This document shows positions 16,623 to 23,169 of a DNA stretch of 37,683 nucleotides, one piece after another; position 1 is the first letter of the stretch; every line of letters begins with the position of its first letter. Source of the DNA: an uncultured Acetobacteraceae bacterium (GTDB taxonomy: Bacteria > Pseudomonadota > Alphaproteobacteria > Acetobacterales > Acetobacteraceae); NCBI GenBank assembly GCA_903918315.1, contig CAIXEA010000161.1, positions 1 through 37,683 of the forward strand, written 5' to 3'. Made by a program: the position numbers and the translations under genes. The notes beneath the pieces were generated by a model that worked only from the letters and a program-made list of their open reading frames with translations, had not been told where the DNA came from and did no database searches.

Positions 16623-17987
16623 AGCCCGTACCCCGGTCGTCCGCGCGCCCCAACGCTCGGCATCCGCGGGATGCGCGGGGGGCAGCCGATCGCCCTGGCC
16701 GAACAGCTTCTGCCGGTAGGTGCCGGGTTGGTAGGCGGTCTTGAACACGCCGCGTTCCTGCAAGACCGGCACCACGTGTTCGATGAACGTCTCCAGACAC
16801 TCCGGCATCACGGTGCGCGAGAGGTTGAAGCCGTCGATATCGGCTTCCTCCATCCACGCCATCAGCGCATCGGCCACCTGCTCGGGGGCGCCGACGACGG
16901 GTGGCTGGCGGCTGCCGAGGATGAAACGGTCCATCAGCTGACGCTTGGTCCAGTCCTTGCCGATGGAGGCGGTGATCGCCTCCACATTCGACTGGATCGC
17001 CTGGCTGCCCGTGCCGCGCACCGGCTCATCCAGGCCAAAGCGGCCAAAATCGATGCCCAATGAGGATGCGGCATGTGCCAAAGCGCCCTCCACGCTGGCA
17101 TGGCTTCGGTAATCGGCCATCATGTCATGGGCCTCTTTCTCCGTCCGGCCGGTGACGACGGCGATGCTGATGAAGGCCTGCATCGGGCGCGGGGCGGAGC
17201 GGGCGCGCAGGTCGTCGACGATCCGGCGGACATTGGCGCGGGTGCTGCCATTGACGAAGGCGCATTCGGCGTGGCGGGCGGCGAAGATGCGGCCGCGGTC
17301 GGAGGAACCGGCCTGATGGAGCACCGGCGTGCGTTGGGGCGACGGCTCCCACAAGGGCACCGCGTCGATATGAAACTGCTTGCCGTGGTGGTGGATGGCG
17401 CGGACCTTGGCGGGGTCGGTGTAAATGCCGCCGGCGCGATCCCGCTGCACGGCGTCATCCTGCCACCCGCCCTCCCACAGCTTGTAGACTGCGGCCATAT
17501 ATTCATCGGCGAGGTCGTAGCGATCGTCATGCGCCATCTGCTCCGACAGGCCCATGGCACGGGCGGCGCTGTCCAGATAGCCGGTGACGATATTCCAGCC
17601 GATGCGGCCGTTGGTGAGGTGGTCGAGCGTCGCCATGCGGCGGGCGAACAGGAAGGGCGGCTCATAGGCCAGGTTGCAGGTGACCCCGAAACCCAGATGC
17701 GTGGTCGCATGCGCCATCGCCGGCACCAAGGCCAGCGGATCGATCAACGGAATCTGCACGGCGTTGCGCAAGGACGGCGCCGGGCTGCCATCCAGCACAT
17801 CGTAGACGCCGAGGATATCGGCCAGGAACAAGCCGTCGAACAGCCCGCGCTCCAGCAACCGGGCCAGCGATACCCAATGGTCCAGCGTGTTGTAGTCCGA
17901 CGAGCGGTCGCGCGGATGCGTCCACATCCCGTGCTGGATGTGCCCGACGCAGGCCATGTCGAAGGCATTCAGGCGGATTTGGCGCAT
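16620..17987 (-). CDS. LLM class flavin-dependent monooxygenase (NtaA/SnaA/DszA group)
   Basis: A 455-residue luciferase-like monooxygenase that would use FMNH2, supplied by a separate reductase, and O2. The pattern fits the NtaA/DszA subgroup: MRQIRLNAFDMACVGHIQHGMWTHPRD at the N-terminus, DGLFLADILGVYDV near 55, the NIVTGYLDSAARAMGL flavin-binding region near 135 and the PQRTPVLHQAGSSDRGRIFAARHAE segment near 215. Members act on nitrilotriacetate, dibenzothiophene sulfone, alkane sulfonates and similar compounds; the substrate here is not predictable. It is the second gene of an operon with a DUF1028 protein (16-base gap), and no flavin reductase gene is adjacent. Confidence 0.93.
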   Translation of the reverse strand: MRQIRLNAFDMACVGHIQHGMWTHPRDRSSDYNTLDHWVSLARLLERGLFDGLFLADILGVYDVLDGSPAPSLRNAVQIPLIDPLALVPAMAHATTHLGFGVTCNLAYEPPFLFARRMATLDHLTNGRIGWNIVTGYLDSAARAMGLSEQMAHDDRYDLADEYMAAVYKLWEGGWQDDAVQRDRAGGIYTDPAKVRAIHHHGKQFHIDAVPLWEPSPQRTPVLHQAGSSDRGRIFAARHAECAFVNGSTRANVRRIVDDLRARSAPRPMQAFISIAVVTGRTEKEAHDMMADYRSHASVEGALAHAASSLGIDFGRFGLDEPVRGTGSQAIQSNVEAITASIGKDWTKRQLMDRFILGSRQPPVVGAPEQVADALMAWMEEADIDGFNLSRTVMPECLETFIEHVVPVLQERGVFKTAYQPGTYRQKLFGQGDRLPPAHPADAERWGARTTGVRA

Positions 17988-18003
17988 GGTGCTGTCCCCT
18001 GCC

Positions 18004-18723
18004 CTACCGCCGGAACCGCAGAGCGAGGCCCTGGGCGATCCAGGGGGCTTCGAGCGCGTCCAGGTCGGTCACGCCGGAGGGATTGAGCTTGCAGGGTGCG
18101 GTGCCGAGGCGGGGCACGCCTTGTTCCCGCCACAGGCCCAGCAGGCGACGCAATTCCATCAGCGGCTGCGTGTGGTCATCGACGCGGAGATTGAGGTCGG
18201 GGAAATCCTCAGTCGTGGTCATCAGCATCGCGGCGGACTGGCGGCCGCGGCGGTCGCCGCCCGCTTCCTCCCCGGCGTCCATTGCCAGCATCAGACGCTC
18301 CGTCAGGGAGAGGTGGTCGTTGGCCTGGAAGGCCGCCAGGGTGGCGGCGATGGTTGCTTCGCCGGCGAGCATGTTGCCGGCGACGCTGACGCCTTCAGCC
18401 GCGGTGCTGCCGCACCATTCAACGCAGTTCTGCCCGGTCCAGGCGGCGGTGCGGCCATAGCGATCGACGGCGTGAACCTGGCGGAGGCCTTTGCCGTCGT
18501 CTCCGGCGAGGGCGCCCTCGATCGCCGCGGCCGGGGCCAGGCCGCGCGCCATGCCGTCCAGAATCGCCGGGCCGAGGTAGCGGTTGGTCATCGATTGCGT
18601 GGACACCGCGCCCACGCCGGCGCGGACGAAGGGGCAGGAGGCGCCCACCGCGAAGGCCTTGGTGGCGACGGCGACCGCGAAGGCGCCTCGGTCGGGGTCA
18701 TGGACGACGATGGACCAGGTCAT
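18004..18723 (-). CDS. DUF1028 family protein
   Basis: A 239-residue protein of the DUF1028 family, recognised by the N-terminal WSIVVHDPDRGAFAVAVATKAFAVGASCPFVRAGVGAVSTQ and by NCVEWCGSTAAEGVSVAGNML. The family has been related to the Ntn-hydrolase fold on structural grounds, and a hydrolytic role on small peptides or amides is plausible but unproven. It is the first gene of an operon with the LLM monooxygenase, which suggests that the two act on one compound, for example release by hydrolysis and then oxidation. Its start lies only 43 bases from the favoured panB start, so the two promoters overlap back to back. Confidence 0.9.
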   Translation of the reverse strand: MTWSIVVHDPDRGAFAVAVATKAFAVGASCPFVRAGVGAVSTQSMTNRYLGPAILDGMARGLAPAAAIEGALAGDDGKGLRQVHAVDRYGRTAAWTGQNCVEWCGSTAAEGVSVAGNMLAGEATIAATLAAFQANDHLSLTERLMLAMDAGEEAGGDRRGRQSAAMLMTTTEDFPDLNLRVDDHTQPLMELRRLLGLWREQGVPRLGTAPCKLNPSGVTDLDALEAPWIAQGLALRFRR

Positions 18724-18766
18724 GGCTTAGGTTCCCGTTCGGACGATGAAGTTCTATCATAGCCCC

Positions 18767-19585
18767 ATGCCATCGCCCGCACAGATCAAGCGTCTGACGC
18801 CCCCCGTCCTTCGCGCCCGCAAGGGCGGGGAGCCCATTGTCTGCCTGACCAGCTACGCCGCCTCCACCACCACACTGATCGACCCGCATGTCGATCTGAT
18901 CCTGGTGGGCGACTCGCTGGCGATGACCATCTACGGCATGGACAGCACCGTCGGCGTGACGCTGGAGATGATGATCGCGCATGGCCGCGCCGTCGCCCGC
19001 GCCGCCGCGCATGCCTGCGTGGTGGTGGATCTGCCGTTCGGATCGTACGAGGAATCCCCCGCCCAGGCGTTCCGCTCCGCCGCAAAGGTGCTGGCGGAGA
19101 CGGGCTGCGCGGCGGTGAAGCTGGAGGGCGGCGTGGAAATGGCGGACACCATCCGCTTCCTGACCGCGCGCGGGGTGCCGGTGATGGCGCATATCGGGTT
19201 GACCCCGCAATCGGTGAACGCCCTCGGCGGCTATGGGGTGCGCGGGCGGTCAGCCGATGAGGCGGCTGCGATCCTGGCGGATGCGGTCGCGGTGGATGCG
19301 GCCGGGGCGTTCAGCGTGGTGATTGAGAAGACGGCGGAGCCGCTGTCGCGGGCGATTACCGAACGGATTGGGGCACCAACGATCGGGATTGGGGCCTCGG
19401 TTGCGTGCGATGGGCAGATATTGGTGATTGATGATGTGATCGGGCTGTTTACGGCGTTCCGGCCGAAGTTTGTGAAGCGGTATGCGGAGGTGGCGCAGCC
19501 GATCGCGGCGGCGGCTGAGGCGTATGCTGCGGAGGTCCGGGGGCGGCGGTTTCCTGGGGCGGAGCATGTGTTTGAGGCGGGGTAG
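18767..19585 (+). CDS. panB: 3-methyl-2-oxobutanoate hydroxymethyltransferase
   Basis: The first enzyme of pantothenate synthesis, adding a hydroxymethyl group from 5,10-methylene-THF to alpha-ketoisovalerate to give ketopantoate. Signature stretches are [38 protein letters not shown] (metal-binding Asp), [43 protein letters not shown] and [22 protein letters not shown]. Two ATGs are possible, 18746 and 18767; neither has a clear Shine-Dalgarno sequence. I prefer 18767 (272 residues) because the extra seven residues fall outside the usual family length. panC is not adjacent. The last 250 bases use codons more freely than the rest, but the motifs are intact. Confidence 0.95.
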   Translation: MPSPAQIKRLTPPVLRARKGGEPIVCLTSYAASTTTLIDPHVDLILVGDSLAMTIYGMDSTVGVTLEMMIAHGRAVARAAAHACVVVDLPFGSYEESPAQAFRSAAKVLAETGCAAVKLEGGVEMADTIRFLTARGVPVMAHIGLTPQSVNALGGYGVRGRSADEAAAILADAVAVDAAGAFSVVIEKTAEPLSRAITERIGAPTIGIGASVACDGQILVIDDVIGLFTAFRPKFVKRYAEVAQPIAAAAEAYAAEVRGRRFPGAEHVFEAG

Positions 19586-19609
19586 GAGGGGGGGGAGCGG
19601 CAGGCGGCA

Positions 19610-19652
19610 TTGATTGGCCGCCCACTTTGTATTATAATGTAGATTATAATAC
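19610..19652 (+). promoter_or_regulatory. Promoter with embedded 10-bp inverted-repeat operator for the AbrB-Doc pair
   Basis: TTGATT (19610-19615), a 17-base spacer and a perfect TATAAT (19633-19638) make a strong sigma-70-type promoter, unusual in this GC-rich sequence. The -10 box lies inside a perfect inverted repeat: GTATTATAAT (19629-19638), four bases, ATTATAATAC (19643-19652). This is the expected layout for autorepression, in which the antitoxin or toxin-antitoxin complex binds the palindrome and blocks the -10 box. The start codon of the antitoxin follows 20 bases later with an AGGAG site at 19661-19665. Confidence 0.8.
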
Positions 19653-19671
19653 CGCGCGCGAGGAGATCACT

Positions 19672-19896
19672 ATGGTCAAGCTCAAGGTTACCACCGTCGG
19701 CAGTTCAACCGGCGTCGTGCTGCCGAAAGAGGTTCTGGCCCGTTTGAATATCGGCAAAGGTGACAACCTGTTCCTGACCGATGCGCCGGATGGTTACCGG
19801 ATCACACCCTACAATCCTTATTTCGAACGGCAAATGAGTTTGGTACGCCGGGTCATGAATGAGCGCCGGAACGTGCTCAAAGAACTGGCCAAATGA
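19672..19896 (+). CDS. Antitoxin, AbrB/MazE (SpoVT-AbrB) family
   Basis: A 74-residue protein with a swapped-hairpin AbrB DNA-binding domain: VKLKVTTVGSSTGVVLPKEVLARLNIGKGDNLFLT (residues 2-36). The C-terminal half (RQMSLVRRVMNERRNVLKELAK) is basic and helical and probably wraps the toxin. ATG 19672 is preferred over an in-frame start at 19627 because AGGAG lies 7 bases before it and the longer form would place the promoter inside the gene. Its stop overlaps the toxin start in ATGA. Doc toxins are classically paired with Phd antitoxins; here the partner has an AbrB fold. Confidence 0.9.
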   Translation: MVKLKVTTVGSSTGVVLPKEVLARLNIGKGDNLFLTDAPDGYRITPYNPYFERQMSLVRRVMNERRNVLKELAK

Positions 19897-20291
19897 CCGA
19901 AGAGGTTCCAGGCTGGCACTGGATCGGTGAGGACGTCGCTTTGGCGGCCCACGATGCCATGCTGTCTGAATTCGGGGGGCTTGGGGGCATCCGCGATTTG
20001 AACGCGATGCAATCCGCCCTTGCCAGACCACGCAATCTCGCCGTTTACGGCTCATCCGACGCACCGGCGCTCGCGGCGGCTTATGCTTATGGGATCGCGC
20101 GCAGCCATCCCTTTTCAGATGGCAACAAACGTACCGGCTATGCTCTCGCGCTCGTGTTCCTGCTCGACAATGGCTTTTTGTTCACCGGCTCGGATGCTGA
20201 GTCGGTCGAGGCAATGCTCTCCACCGACGATGGCTCTATGAGCGAAGGCGACCTCGCCGCATGGTTCCGTGCCCGCATCAGTCATCTCTGA
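19893..20291 (+). CDS. doc: Doc-type toxin (Fic fold)
   Basis: A 132-residue Fic/Doc-fold protein. The active-site motif HPFSDGNKRTG (His72 to Gly82) has the lysine seen in Doc (N-K-R) where AMP-adding Fic enzymes have glycine (G-N-G-R). Phage P1 Doc uses this site to phosphorylate EF-Tu and stop translation; the same activity is inferred here. The N-terminal IGEDVALAAHDAMLSEFGGLGGIRD matches the Doc start, and length fits the family. It overlaps the antitoxin stop by 4 bases, so the pair is translationally coupled and driven by the operator-bearing promoter upstream. No inactivating change is seen. Confidence 0.93.
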   Translation: MTEEVPGWHWIGEDVALAAHDAMLSEFGGLGGIRDLNAMQSALARPRNLAVYGSSDAPALAAAYAYGIARSHPFSDGNKRTGYALALVFLLDNGFLFTGSDAESVEAMLSTDDGSMSEGDLAAWFRARISHL

Positions 20292-20595
20292 CCGGTGGGA
20301 GTGCAGGGCGTTGTCATAGACCGCAGGGCACCCTGATCACGCGGCGTAATGGGCTTTATAGAAACTGAGGTCTCACACTCTGTTAACACGGCCAGCAGCC
20401 ATTCACAACCAGATCGGGGTCAGTTCATGATACCGTCTCTCCCTTGTCATTTCCGCTATCCCAATGTCGCGTAAAACGGAAAACAAGCGGGGCATTTTTT
20501 ACAGGAGGCAAGTTGAGCTCTTTACGCAAATCATTACGTAAAACGCAAAAAATTTCGTCAATGACCGCTCCTCGGGCTGAAGCGTGGTCTTGCAA
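20292..20595. other. AT-rich stretch with direct repeats, no gene
   Basis: This stretch has much lower GC than the flanks. It contains a near-identical direct repeat, CGTAAAACGGAAAA (20470-20483) and CGTAAAACGCAAAA (20537-20550), and a small inverted repeat TTTACG...CGTAAA around 20521-20542. GGGGTCAGTTCA at 20416-20427 resembles the ends of some IS3-type elements, which is a weak resemblance only. The most likely content is scar sequence from mobile elements; no protein of convincing quality is encoded. Confidence 0.45.
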
Positions 20596-20862
20596 TTATT
20601 TCATCGTTACTGATATCTGCTGTATAGAACCCAATAGCTGAATATCAGCTATAGCAGACTCGAAAGCGGCTGCTTGTTCTTCTACCTTTTCCCTGTTGGC
20701 CGCGGCCTCAAGGCGGCGGTAAGCTTCCAATAAATATTGGATAATCATATCATGGCTCTTGTTCCGACGATCTCTATATACGTTGAATCGATGAGCTATA
20801 AACCAACCAATAACAGCAACCAATGGTGAGAGTGTAAAGGCAATTAGAGGTATTGCGATCAT
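20596..20862 (-). CDS. Small membrane-anchored hypothetical protein, possibly truncated
   Basis: An 88-residue protein with one N-terminal membrane segment (IAFTLSPLVAVIGWFIAH), a basic stretch NVYRDRRNKSHD and a helical tail (IIQYLLEAYRRLEAAANREK). The start ATG 20862 has AGGTAA 7 bases upstream. I cannot name the family. Proteins with this arrangement that I recall are longer and continue past the A-D-I-Q-L-L-G segment seen here near residue 77, so this copy may have lost its C-terminus. The gene is AT-rich relative to its neighbours and lies between the AbrB-Doc pair and a decayed recombinase, so it probably arrived with the mobile DNA. Confidence 0.6.
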   Translation of the reverse strand: MIAIPLIAFTLSPLVAVIGWFIAHRFNVYRDRRNKSHDMIIQYLLEAYRRLEAAANREKVEEQAAAFESAIADIQLLGSIQQISVTMK

Positions 20863-20879
20863 GTTATTTACCTGGCCTT

Positions 20880-21262
20880 GGTATCATTGTGCTGCTGACG
20901 TTGTAGCTCCGCGCGATCTCCGTCAGTAGCTCCCCGCTCTCACGCCGCGCAAGTGCTTCCTTCCTCTGGTGTGCAGTCATCTTGAACGGTCATCAAGGCT
21001 CCTGCAGTTGGCCTTGGCGCAAGCGTGGCCTTCGCCCGAACGCGCGCGGATAAGCTCCCTCTCGAACTCCACCAGCCCACCCAGGGCAGTAAGCTTCGGG
21101 CCACCTACGCTGTGGGGGTATCCGCCCTGGCATCGCCCAGCGACTGGAACCCGGCCTTGCGGTCGGTGATCGTGGCGAGGGTGTTCAACAAGTCGCGGCT
21201 CGAGAGCGCCAAGATTTCCAACGAGAAGCGTGCCACAAGAGCCGGCGAGGTCAACCATGACC
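20880..21262 (-). pseudogene. Decayed serine recombinase (resolvase/invertase family)
   Basis: Pieces of a Tn3-type resolvase are spread over three reading frames on the minus strand. In order: S-S-R-D-L-L-N-T-L-A-T-I-T-D-R-K-A-G-F-Q (about 21120-21205), then after a frameshift L-T-A-L-G-G-L-V-E-F-E-R-E-L-I-R-A-R-S-G (about 21030-21090), then after another break the C-terminal helix-turn-helix M-T-A-H-Q-R-K-E-A-L-A-R-R-E-S-G-E-L-L-T continuing to the edge near 20880. The catalytic N-terminus with its serine is missing. The protein cannot be functional; the gene is the remnant of a transposon or integrative element. Confidence 0.8.
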
Positions 21263-21305
21263 ATTCACAGATCGGATTTCGTAACCGATCAACCTGAGCC
21301 GCCGT

Positions 21306-21911
21306 CTATCTCTGCGGTGTTCCATCGCGATGGGCGCGATCAATGACCGCGCGAACGGCCTCTCGTACGGCGGGATCATGGTCGCTCCACAGATCGCGTT
21401 TGGGGGGATTACGCCCTGCCTGCCGCACCACATCGATCACCGCTTCGGCTGATTGAATCCGCTGCGCTTCTTCCAACTGACGCAGATAATCCCAGGTCGT
21501 CAGCAGAATTGTCTTCTCAGGCTCAAACACCAACAGCCGTTCGGCATCCCGATCGTCGCTGAGCAGCAGCGTGCGGGCATTCTCCGCCAACGGGTAGTTC
21601 CGGATAATTTCGATCGCAGCACGCTCACCAACATCGCGGGCGGGCTTACGACCCGGAAGCGCTTCACGCAGCACCATCTCTTCACGAAATATCTCGGTCG
21701 GCTCGACGCGCACCCGATCCGTGTGCGCGCGATACCAGTCAAGGATCTCCTGCGCGCCCAACTTGCCCGCGGCGGACGTTGCCTCATGAAACACCGCATC
21801 GGGGATGATCACGGGAAGATCGGGATAAAGCAGATAGTCCAGGCTTTGCGCGACTGCCAAGGTAATCAGCGGCGGGGAGTCCGTAACGATGATCGCAACC
21901 TCAATCGGCAT
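21306..21911 (-). CDS. PIN-like toxin of a type II toxin-antitoxin pair
   Basis: A 201-residue protein with the look of a PIN-domain ribonuclease: IVTDSPPLITLA (Asp11), IPDAVFHEAT (Asp38, Glu43), DVGERAAIEII (Glu96) and LLSDDRDAERL (Asp119-Asp122) supply a ring of acidic residues for metal binding. The C-terminal 70 residues are extra to a minimal PIN domain and end in a basic helical region. The longer open frame to 22016 was rejected: ATG 21911 sits just inside the end of the upstream small gene, the usual toxin-antitoxin overlap (11 bases), and the extra residues are an out-of-frame reading of that gene. RNA cleavage is inferred from the fold. Confidence 0.8.
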   Translation of the reverse strand: MPIEVAIIVTDSPPLITLAVAQSLDYLLYPDLPVIIPDAVFHEATSAAGKLGAQEILDWYRAHTDRVRVEPTEIFREEMVLREALPGRKPARDVGERAAIEIIRNYPLAENARTLLLSDDRDAERLLVFEPEKTILLTTWDYLRQLEEAQRIQSAEAVIDVVRQAGRNPPKRDLWSDHDPAVREAVRAVIDRAHRDGTPQR

Positions 21912-22125
21912 GACGCAGACGCGGCTGCAGAATGGCCCGGGCCCGAGCGAGCTGTGCCTCATGCGCCGGCGTCGCGGCGGGCTTCGGGAAATCCAGGTCA
22001 GCCTGCGCCATGGCAATAATCAGGTCGGCGTAGTCATGCGCTCCGATGGCTTCGATTGTGCCATGCGTTCCAAGCAAGCCATCGGAATACTGCCGCAATA
22101 CCGCGTGTCTTTCGCTCTGGGTCAT
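21901..22125 (-). CDS. Putative antitoxin of the PIN-like toxin
   Basis: A 74-residue acidic protein just upstream of, and overlapping, the PIN-like toxin gene. It reads MTQSERHAVLRQYSDGLLGT at the start, followed by a segment IEAIGAHDYADLIIAMAQAD and a helical tail. It has the size and position of an antitoxin that recognises its toxin through the C-terminal half, but I do not recognise a named DNA-binding family. Of three in-frame ATGs (22158, 22134, 22125), 22125 is chosen because AAGGAG lies 9 bases before it. Confidence 0.7.
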   Translation of the reverse strand: MTQSERHAVLRQYSDGLLGTHGTIEAIGAHDYADLIIAMAQADLDFPKPAATPAHEAQLARARAILQPRLRHAD

Positions 22126-22498
22126 CGGGACCATCTCCTTGTGCCAGCAGGCTATCATGAATTTTAGGCAGTGTCTTTGACTCGTGAGCCGCCCCGCGGC
22201 GCGCTTACCGCTATCATCTGGCGATCAAACCCGTCGTGGCCCCACTTGATCGAATCAACTCAGACCGATGGATAGCCGCCGATGCTTCCGCGACTTCAAA
22301 CCTTACCATGCTGCAGGAGTTGGTCGCGGCAAGCCCGGCCGTGGCGGGTTGGTACGAAGCGGCACCTTCGGCGTCATAAGCGCCCACCTTTGCCGCCACT
22401 TGGCTGCTGGCAACGCTGGGCGGATCACCGGGCGTCCGAAGGCCCGCTCAGCACTCGAAGCGGGCCTTCGAACCGGGTCACAATTGGCCCATACCCCC
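22126..22498. other. Intergenic stretch at the right edge of the accessory island
   Basis: No gene is supported here. The only notable structure is a perfect 12-bp hairpin at 22437-22470. Short open frames on both strands show no family motif. One plus-strand frame from about 22222 to 22375 reads like a coding tail (ending W-Y-E-A-A-P-S-A-S before a stop) and may be the end of a lost gene. Confidence 0.3.
22437..22470. terminator. Perfect 12-bp hairpin downstream of usg
   Basis: CGAAGGCCCGCT (22437-22448) pairs with AGCGGGCCTTCG (22459-22470) around a 10-base loop. It lies 29 bases beyond the usg stop on the minus strand. There is no T-run, so intrinsic termination is uncertain, but position and strength suit a transcript end. 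Confidence 0.5.
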
Positions 22499-22759
22499 TC
22501 AATGCAGATAAAGCATCGCCCCCGCATGCTGCATCGACCCCGGCGTGATCAGCTGCGCCGACCCCACGCGGACGGAATGAACGGGGCCCGCCAGTTCGCG
22601 TTTCCAGAAGGCAAGGAACTTGCTCAGCACGGGATATTGCGGCGCGATGTCGAGGTCCTGCCAGACGAAGCTTTGCAGCAGGCCGGGATGATCCGGCATA
22701 TGATACAGAATCTCCGCCGTGGTCAGACGGTAGTCCTTCATCTGTAAGGCAAGGCTCAT
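22499..22759 (-). CDS. Usg family protein
   Basis: An 86-residue protein of the Usg family, short proteins found mainly in alphaproteobacteria and named for a gene upstream of a tryptophan-pathway gene. The core LKDYRLTTAEILYHMPDHPG-like sequence is present (here with QMKDYRLTTAEILYHMPD), followed by LLQSFVWQDLDIAPQYPVLSK and ELAGPVHSVRVG. The function is unknown. ATG 22759 is chosen because the family starts M-x-L-x-L-Q-x-K-D-Y-R; the longer frame to 22822 adds non-family sequence. It stands alone here, without trp genes. Confidence 0.88.
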   Translation of the reverse strand: MSLALQMKDYRLTTAEILYHMPDHPGLLQSFVWQDLDIAPQYPVLSKFLAFWKRELAGPVHSVRVGSAQLITPGSMQHAGAMLYLH

Positions 22760-23169
22760 GACGCTGGTTCCTGCTGCGGTTCCCGTGATCTGGGACCCGG
22801 CCGGAATGGGCCGGGCTGACACGCAGCATGACCGGCTGCTGCAATGCAGCGCAAGATAAAAATAAGCGATTACAATATGTTGGCACTCATCTTGCCCGAG
22901 TGCTGCTGGGGCTACATCCGCAACCTGACTATGGGTGGCGGGCCGGAGCTTGTCCTCGGGCGGGCGGAACCCAACCGGTGGGCCGCCATGACGACGGGGG
23001 AGAGCCCAGGGGCCAAACGCTCGGCCATCTCACATCACACCAGACCCACGGTCTGTGCCGCCCCTCGGTGCATCGCGTCTGATCGGTGTTCATCCGTGGT
23101 AAAATACCACCCCAAACACCGCACAAATCCCCGCCGGGCGCACCAAAACGCCCGGCACACACAACAACC
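22760..23169. other. Intergenic region upstream of usg
   Basis: These 410 bases hold no convincing gene. They should contain the usg promoter (AT-rich stretch around 22855-22885) and, at the far end, the terminator of the dioxygenase operon. A GC-rich stretch near 22935-22990 has local inverted symmetry of the sort seen in dispersed intergenic repeats, but I could not define its ends. Confidence 0.35.
23133..23156 (-). terminator. Hairpin downstream of the dioxygenase operon
   Basis: GCCGGGCG (23133-23140) and CGCCCGGC (23149-23156) form a perfect 8-bp stem with an 8-base loop, 14 bases after the dioxygenase stop at 23170. A T-run is lacking on the minus strand apart from a short ATTT further on, so the call rests on position and stem strength. 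Confidence 0.5.

Noticed and set aside
15979-17987. Isochorismatase-like and LLM genes as a Rut-type pyrimidine degradation pair
   Set aside because: RutA and RutB belong to these superfamilies, but here the genes are convergent, are separated by a repeat, and lack other rut genes. The LLM protein fits the NtaA/DszA group better.
20338-20372. A short minus-strand tail reading SFYKAHYAA before a stop, as a transposase remnant
   Set aside because: Only 9-11 residues are readable and no upstream part exists, too little to support a call.
22437-22470. The perfect hairpin as an integron attC site
   Set aside because: It lacks the spaced core sites of attC and there is no integrase or cassette array.
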